DNA of 64,000 bases, taken from contig RSEF01000001.1 of assembly GCA_003993805.1 (NCBI GenBank), forward strand, positions 58,348,269 to 58,412,268, written 5' to 3'. The notes under the pieces are model-generated. The model did not search any database. It was not told the DNA's origin and saw only the letters and a program-made list of their open reading frames with translations. The stretch is from Himantopus leucocephalus (lineage: Eukaryota; Chordata; Aves; Charadriiformes; Recurvirostridae). Shown piece after piece: positions 57,646-64,000 of the stretch. The stretch's first letter is position 1, and the number at the start of each line of letters is the position of its first letter. A program made the translations under genes and the position numbers.

Positions 57646-57656
57646 AAGATGGTGGC
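57646..57656 (+). promoter_or_regulatory. YY1-type element, presumed near the CNOT4 transcription start
   Basis: AAGATGGTGGC is one base from the AAGATGGCGGC consensus and is in plus orientation, as expected just downstream of a start site. The ATG inside it opens a 19-codon upstream frame ending in TAA in the same exon. Confidence 0.6.
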
Positions 57657-57785
57657 CGGGCTGGCAGCGGAGCGCCCCGAGCTCGGAGATTACCCGTCTC
57701 TCGCGTAAAGGTCGTCGGAGCAGCCGCCCCAAGCAGCCGGCCGGCCGCCGCCGCAGGTCCCGCCCCAGGAGCGCCGCCGCGGTTT

Positions 57786-57870
57786 TCTCTCCCCCGCTTC
57801 TCCTCTCTTTCCTCGCCGCCTCTCTCCTTCCCTCCCCACCCTTCTCCTCCTTCTCCCCTCGCCTCCTTCC
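57786..57870 (+). repeat. Polypyrimidine tract in the presumed first exon
   Basis: Almost only C and T for about 85 bases (for example CTTCTCCTCCTTCTCCCCT near its end region), interrupted by rare G. It is complementary in character to the purine tract just past the donor. Confidence 0.8.
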
Positions 57871-58011
57871 CTGCACGCTCGCTCACCCGCCCGCCCGCCC
57901 GCCCCCGCCGGCCCGGCCGCCGCCGCCGCGCCGGGCAGCGTGAGGGAGAGCCGCGCACACGCACCGCGGGCCGGGCAGGGAGGAGGAAGGCGGGTGAGTG
58001 CGAGCTGAAGG

Positions 58012-58098
58012 CCGGGCCGGGGAAGGAAGGAGGGAGGGAAGGAGAAGCGAGGAGAGGAGGAGGAGGAGGAGGAGGGGGGGGGGGGGGGTGTGGGTGGG
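58012..58098 (+). repeat. Polypurine tract ending in a G15 run and an ambiguous base
   Basis: GGAAGGAAGGAGGGAGGGAA-like sequence passes into (GGA)n, a run of 15 G, GTGTGGGTGGG, and N at 58099. It starts about 20 bases after the presumed CNOT4 donor. Confidence 0.85.
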
Positions 58099-58561
58099 NC
58101 GGGCCGCTGTGACTACGAGAGCGCCGAGGCTTCGCTGGGACGGCGCAGGCCTCAGCCCACCCCCCGGTGCCAACCCCGGCGGCGGGGGGGACGCACCGGG
58201 CCGCTGCCGTGGGCGGAGGGCACCGGGCTGTGGCGGGAGGGCGAGAGGGCCGGCGGGCGGCTCCTCCCCGGGGGGGCGTCGGGGAAGGGGGCTCCCTCCG
58301 TGCCGCTGCCCGGGGGAGGCTTTATTTATTTCCTCTTTGCCGCCCCGGTGCGGCGCGGGGGAGCCGTTGGGCCGGGCCGGGCCGCCGGCCGCGGGCGCGG
58401 GGGGACGGTGTCCCCGGAGCCGCTCGCCTCTGCCGGGGGAGGCCGGCGCGGCCGGGCGCGGGGATCGCGGCGTGATTCACTTAGGATTTGCGTGGAAATT
58501 TCCTCTCTCCCCTTCTTCCTCCTCCCCGGAGCCAGGCTCCATTTGTTCTTGTGATCTGCAC

Positions 58562-58661
58562 NNNNNNNNNNNNNNNNNNNNNNNNNNNNNNNNNNNNNNN
58601 NNNNNNNNNNNNNNNNNNNNNNNNNNNNNNNNNNNNNNNNNNNNNNNNNNNNNNNNNNNNN
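58562..58661. other. Assembly gap, exactly 100 N
   Basis: A 100-N placeholder of unknown true length at the downstream edge of the CpG island, followed directly by a T-run. Confidence 0.95.
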
Positions 58662-61600
58662 TTTTTTTTCCTGAGAGAGAGAGGCAAACAGATGGTAAAT
58701 GGCAGCCTCTTATTTTTGGTGTTATTTTGGACGGTCCGTGTAACCTCCCGAGATTTGTCTGTCAGTAAAATAACCAGTATGTAACTTTCCGTCTCCCGCT
58801 TGCAAAATACTAGAAGCTCTTTCCATTTTGTGCGTTAGCAGAAGCAAATGACAAGGCTGCGTACGGGCTCTCATCCTACTTCCAGCGTCGGTCGGTCGTA
58901 CAGCTCTACCTGCCAGTCTGAAAGTGAGCTGCTGGTGCCTTCGTACAGTAAAAGGGGAGGGGAAAATAACGCTAGATAATTATCTAAAAATGCTTTGCTG
59001 CCGTACCTGAAAAGATTTGATTGTCCATGGCTTATATATTTGTGTCAGTATGGTAATATCGAGTACGTAGTTCATAGGAGAAGCAATTCTCTCTTGAGCA
59101 TATGTTAATATAAGCAAAACCCATCAGCTAGTTAAAGCTGTAGAAACTCTAGGCCTGCAGATGTTAGTTTACTCCTGCTCAGAAGTTTTAGAAGTTAATA
59201 TTGACCAATCACATGTTTACTGAGCCTGTACAGATCTCTAACTTGCTGTGTTTTAACTGTCTGTATTTTGTTTTAGTTTTAAAATGTCTCGACTTGAGCA
59301 TCCCTGTACTTCATATTGTTGTAAACGTGATGGCTGGCACTAACAGAAGAGAAACTCATACCAAAAGATGAATATGTACAAGGATGAAATTTCTTCTAGC
59401 CCCTTTCTCTCCCTGCTTTAAAAAAAAATGGAAAGAGAGAAAGAAAGAAATGAAATACAAGCTTATGAAGAGCAGAGAATAAAATAACTGTTTGGTTTGA
59501 GAGGGTGAATTAGTTTCAGATGGCCTACAAATACTGAAATATACTTCTAGTTTCTTAGCATCTCTCTAATAACATAGTGAACTAGTGCGTGGTCTAGGAT
59601 TCAGATGTGTTGTATCTTAGGCTTTTGGGATTCTGTGATAGAGTTCCCATTTCATAAACAAGACAGACACATGCAAGCGTTTAGAAATGCTTGGCAGTTG
59701 AACTTGGCTGAGTTGCAAACAAAGTTCATTCTAGGGGAAGGGATTGTTTTGGAAAGGGGCAGTACAATGATAAAATGATCTCCGCTTTTAACTTGCGTGT
59801 TTCTTCAGGTGCCTCTTTATTAGCTTTTAAAATGATGAGTCTTGGAGGATCCTAACAGCTTGTCTCTCTACAAAGAAAAGGTGGTGAGTGCCTGTCAGGA
59901 ATAGTGCTTTATTAATTTCTTGGTAACTTTTCTTCAGAAAGTTTAAGAACAGCGATACAATGCCCACTAAATAAAAGGCTTGGGTTAAAGAAGCCGGTGA
60001 GAGAATATACACAAGTATGTGGCTTTTTTGTTTAATTAGAAATATTCATTATAAACAGATACATGTTGTCCTTCATGGCTGTTATTCAGGAAAGTTAGTA
60101 TACTCTTCATGAGTGAAATGTTTTGAAATTACTCTGACCAAGATCTTAAGTATGGGTCCTGAAGGCTTAACTTTAGCAACTATTGCTCAAAATTTTGCCT
60201 ATCTCTTTGAAATAAATGAGACTATTTCAAATAGGCAGTGTTTTGTAAGCGCAGGTAACTGCTAAGTGGCAGATCATAGATTGCATCTTCGGCCTTGGAC
60301 AGCTAAATTCATTCCTCTGATAAGATGAGGCTGATCTGTAGGCCTTACCACATGTTGAAAAGAAATTACTTGCTCATCAAAACCGTTAGAATCAAGGGTT
60401 CTTAAACTTGCACATGATCAATAGTGTCTTAGGTTGTACAACCACCTTTTGTCCCACTTGCAGTTGTGTAGTATTGCTGAGATGACTTGAGTAAGTGCAT
60501 ATGTGAAAGACTACATAACTAACTTTGCTTTAATGTCCTGACTGTTGCAGCTCTTTAAAAGTGTTGACGCTTTCTTTGCTTTCCAGTGTGTATGTTTATA
60601 CCTGCTTTGTCCCCTCTTTATTGGATGGAAACAGCGTGAGGAGTCAAGAGCTCTATGAATAAGTAGACCCTCCATCTCTCTGGGCCCCCCTCTTCCAGTT
60701 CTTGGAGAATAGTCCAGGAATTTATTCCTTTTAGGAGATTCGTTAACATTTGTTAACATTTTAACAGCTGTAAACACTTATCAGACTTGGAAAATGAAGT
60801 ATAGCAGCAAATGGTTTGGCATGGCTTGAGATGCTGCTCAGACCTTCTGGTTCTTCCTGTAAGCAAATTGGGAGGGCAATACAAGTATCCAGCAGGAAGT
60901 ATGAATATAGCCTCTGTAAGTAAAAGCATGTATGTATTTTTGCATTAAACTTTTTGGATCGGTTAGGTGCATGTTTTCATCAAACTGGGTTTTGTCATGT
61001 CGTACCAGAAACTTCAATGATATGCTTGGTTTTGTCAGATGGCATTTTTCTTTTGCAAGCTTGAAAAGGGAATCCTCATAATTTCTTCAAAATTATATCA
61101 AAGATTCTGCTAATTTACTGAACATTCAGAATACATGTTCTTGACTTCTGGCTAGCTGTTGTTAGGCTGGCCTCACCAGCTTAAAGGAAAGAATTAGGGA
61201 TTGTACTAGTGATTTCCACATAGCACTAAGATCAAGTAGGTTTTGTGGTGGCTTTTTCTTTTTTTCCCTTCCTTCCCCTTGGCTGTTCTGGGAACATGAC
61301 AGCTCCAAGGTATTTCTTGTAGGAGTCTATCTTTAAATGGAGCTTACAAGTGTTTTCTAAACACATATGTACAAAATAATCCATTCATAAACTATCTTAT
61401 GCACATGCTTTAACAATTTGAGGAAGCCTGCATCCAAAACCATCAGGAGAGTGCAGGCCGAGAGAATGACATTCATTCTCATCCTTTTCTGTGTACCCTG
61501 AAAGCTAGGTACTGTGGTTTTATTCTGGAGCAGAATATGTTAGTGTTAATTTCATAATGATTAATCAATCATTTGTGTATTTTTATTAGGTACTTCATCT

Positions 61601-64000
61601 GTTACTGGTTTTCAAACTGGGGAAAGGTGGGTTGGGGTCAGCATAAGGGGGATTTTTTTTTTTCTTTTAGTCACTGAGTTAAAAATAAAGGTGAATGTAG
61701 AATCAAGAAAACTTGCTACTGAACTTGGTGGAAAGGGAGCTTAGCTCTTGGCTGAAGCTTGTGCCCTGAGCAGTGCTGTCTGCTTTTGATCAGGTTCTGT
61801 TTTCATGCAAGGGAAGAAGGGAAAATGTCAGATGTCTGTGAGTGGCTTTCAGTTTCTTCTATCTTCTTCTTATCTGAAGAAGAATAGATGCCTAATAAGA
61901 AGTGGGTTCCAATTGACTGCAACATCTCATATAAAGTAACTGTACTTCTACATGTCTTGGTTGTGAGATGAGGGGTCCCCTGTCGTAGCACAGATCCTTG
62001 AGCTGTCCCCTTCTGGGCTTTGGATGTTTTACTCATCACAGCTTAGCAATCGTTGATTGCTGGAAGGTAACACTGCAATATCTTCTATTTGATTACAAGT
62101 ATTAATTATTAGCACTAGGAGTTCAGGGTGGTGTGTTTGGTTTTGTTGTTTTTCTTTTTCAAAAGAGGTGAAGTGGTTAGAGAAAGAAACTGTAAAAATG
62201 ATCATGCACTTCCCGTTCCTGACTTTAAATTTCTTCTAATGAATTCTTCAAATTCTGAACAGAATCACAGGAGCTTTGTAGGAATGACCAAGAAATGTGA
62301 CCAGAGTAAGTGAGAGTGTACTATGGTTTTCAAGTAGTGCTTCATCCGTGCTTTTACTTTGACGCATTTTTAGGCCATGTTCATGGTGGACTGCAACCTA
62401 ATCTTACATTTCAGACTACTAAGCTCTAATCTCTTCCTTGCTTAACAGAAGAGGCATTTACTTTTTCCCAGTGTGGGTGTTCTTAAATGGTTTATGCTAT
62501 GCCAGATTTGATACAGATAACTAAAAGGGTAGCAATCTTCCTCATTGTAGGACAAAACACACTGCATAGGAAGACTCGCTACCAGTTTCCCAGCTTAATG
62601 CAGTGGAAAAGTGAGAAGCTGGGCAATTTGTTTCAGGAACACTGAATTCAACAGATGATATTTATTTGAAAGCAGGCTACGTGTTGTGTTTTGGTTTTAA
62701 GTTTCTATCACCAGTGTAGATTTAATGTGAATCCTGTTTGAATCGTGTATATTCATTTTACGTTGCAAGATCCATTGGATAAGACACCTAGAGAGTGAAA
62801 TACTGTACTTGCAGGTGGAGTAATTTTATTACTTCTAAACCCATCTCCTATTACATGTTAAAATAACTTCCCATCTTAAAAAGAAAATTAAGAGAATTTG
62901 AGTGCAGGAATGGGAGGAAGTAATTCAATTATATTTATACATGCTTTGGAACTGCCTACCTGAGGGAGTTTAAGTGGTAGAAGTTTTGATGAAGGGAATG
63001 TCCCAGATAAGTAAGCATGTGGTGGCTGTTTAGAGTTTCTGTTTTGCAATATGGCCTAGAAATTGAGAAGAATGGGATGGGGAAAGAAGCATGTAGCAGT
63101 AATCACTAGATGAGTGGAGAAAGTGCTCAGCTACCTTTTTTTTTCTTTCTCTAACTTCTTTTGAAATATAATGAATGAAGATAAGTATATGCAGCTATAG
63201 CTGTGCCTGTCAGTTAAAGACCTGAAGCTTCTCTATGAGCTGTAGAAGTTACTCTGGGCTGTTGGACGTTGCAAAAAATAGAAACTATTCCCTCTCTTTG
63301 AATAGCTACTGCTTTGTTACGTGTGACTTCTTCCTTTTTTTTTTTAATTGAATGAAATCTAGAATTAGTCTTCAGTATCTCATTCATAAAAGGTGTCCTC
63401 TGAGAGCTCCTAAACTAGCAGAAAAGGAAAGCCCAAAACTTGCTAGGTCAAAATTAGTGTTTATAGGTCAGCTTGCCTGATAGTTAATTTGAATGTGTTT
63501 CCCCCAATCAGTGTGAACTGAAGGGGCCCCTAAACTGCTGGAGTTATGTTAAAAGCACTGATCTGAATGAGAGGCCCAGTAGCATGAATCCAATTTGTTT
63601 AGTGACTTAATCTTACTGCCATTTATCACATAACTGCTGCTTCTCTGAAGGAGCCTGCTTGCATGTGCTTCTGTTGGTTGTTTAGCAAGTTGAATCCCTT
63701 TCCTAAGAAGGTAAGTTTTCCTTTTATGAAACTTCATCCTAGGTTAAGGGTCAAGGAAGTTATAACTGAGGAACCACATTTGATAAATTATAGCTTCTTC
63801 CAGTCTTTGAAAGCTTCTTTGCTAATCCTTTCATTTAGTAAAGCATATATTGAACAAATTAATGGTGTGGTTTCACAGTTAGTGGCAAACTGGTTCTAGA
63901 ACATCAGGTGGTTTAGTCTGAAACTAGAGGACGATCACTGGTTTTCTTTTACATAACTGTTAGTGTACAGTGAAAATATGGAAGAACAGCTGGGGAGTTT

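Larger units (their letters stand above)
57640..57993 (+). other. CNOT4: Putative noncoding first exon of CNOT4
   Basis: The 3' boundary is the donor GGCGG/GTGAGTGCG at 57994, the best plus-strand donor in the island. The 5' boundary is only a guess from the YY1-type element. The exon is GC-rich with a long pyrimidine tract (about 57786-57870) and a CCGCC-type simple repeat (about 57888-57935). The CNOT4 protein (RING finger, RRM, C3H1) starts in exon 2 in mammals as I recall, and I found no such exon up to 64,000. CNOT4 is an E3 ubiquitin ligase associated with CCR4-NOT and ribosome quality control. If the gene assignment is wrong this is still a first exon of a plus-strand gene. Confidence 0.55.
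56930..58560 (+). promoter_or_regulatory. CNOT4: CpG-island promoter, probably of CNOT4
   Basis: This is the largest CpG-dense block in the window. It carries a ZNF143-type element (57501-57520), an NRF1-like GCGCAAGCGCA (57600-57610), a YY1-type AAGATGGTGGC (57646-57656), a CCAAT box (57265-57269) and then a good splice donor at 57994. Plus direction is inferred from the order of these sites and the donor. Assignment to CNOT4 rests on conserved gene order beside NUP205 in mammals, where the two genes are divergent neighbours, not on coding sequence. Confidence 0.7.
57994..64000 (+). other. CNOT4: Presumed CNOT4 intron 1, running off the right edge
   Basis: After the CpG island the sequence is AT-rich with no recognisable coding exon, mobile element or RNA gene on either strand. 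I searched for the start of CNOT4 (RING finger with Cys-rich CPLC and CRFCW motifs) and did not find it. An ATG at 59284 (MSRLEHPC) superficially resembles MSRSPD but does not continue as CNOT4. Confidence 0.55.

Noticed and set aside
56699..58768. Several long open frames on both strands in the CpG island, up to 256 codons
   Set aside because: GC-rich sequence has few stops, the frames run through N bases and simple repeats, and their products are low-complexity Arg/Gly/Pro/Ala sequence without a domain.
59284..59340. ATG followed by SRLEHPC, considered as the CNOT4 start (MSRSPD...)
   Set aside because: Similarity ends after three residues and the Cys-rich RING sequence does not follow.
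1..64000. CRISPR arrays, operons, prophage or other prokaryotic systems
   Set aside because: The window is avian nuclear DNA with spliced genes; no regularly spaced repeats or clustered co-directional ORFs were seen.

Overview
This is a 64 kb piece of a vertebrate nuclear genome, almost certainly a bird. The evidence is CR1 LINE fragments with the avian octamer-type 3' end (ATTCTATG-like), two LTRs that resemble avian endogenous retrovirus LTRs, very compact genes with short introns, and two strongly CpG-rich promoters in an AT-rich background. The LTR types suggest a neoavian bird rather than a galliform, but that is from memory and tentative.

Left region (1-39,700, minus strand): the 5' two thirds of NUP205, the inner-ring scaffold nucleoporin. 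I could place 29 consecutive coding exons. The ATG exon is at 39643-39670 and the last exon in the window is at 477-747. All visible splice sites are GT-AG, the reading frame stays open through every junction, and together the exons encode residues 1 to about 1413 of a protein of roughly 2,000 residues. The rest of the gene lies off the left edge. Introns carry CR1 fragments (intron 29, intron 21, intron 9, intron 1), one solo LTR in intron 1 and one gap-interrupted LTR in intron 21 with a recognisable 5-bp target duplication. No second gene was seen inside the introns.

Middle region (about 40,100-56,650): an 18 kb intergenic interval with no gene, RNA gene or coding exon that I can support. 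It is AT-rich single-copy-looking sequence with homopolymers.

Right region (about 56,650-64,000, plus strand): a large CpG island containing YY1-, ZNF143- and NRF1-like sites, then a good splice donor at 57994, then intron-like sequence to the window end. By conserved gene order (NUP205 and CNOT4 are divergent neighbours in mammals) this is most likely the promoter and noncoding first exon of CNOT4, the RING E3 ligase subunit associated with CCR4-NOT. No CNOT4 coding exon was found in the window.

The two promoters share a housekeeping architecture (CpG island, YY1-type AAGATGGYGGC element, ZNF143-type element). I found no prokaryotic-style system, CRISPR, or convincingly new gene. The less ordinary items are short perfect palindromes and hairpins, a purine/pyrimidine arrangement around the presumed CNOT4 donor, and assembly placeholders in homopolymers.
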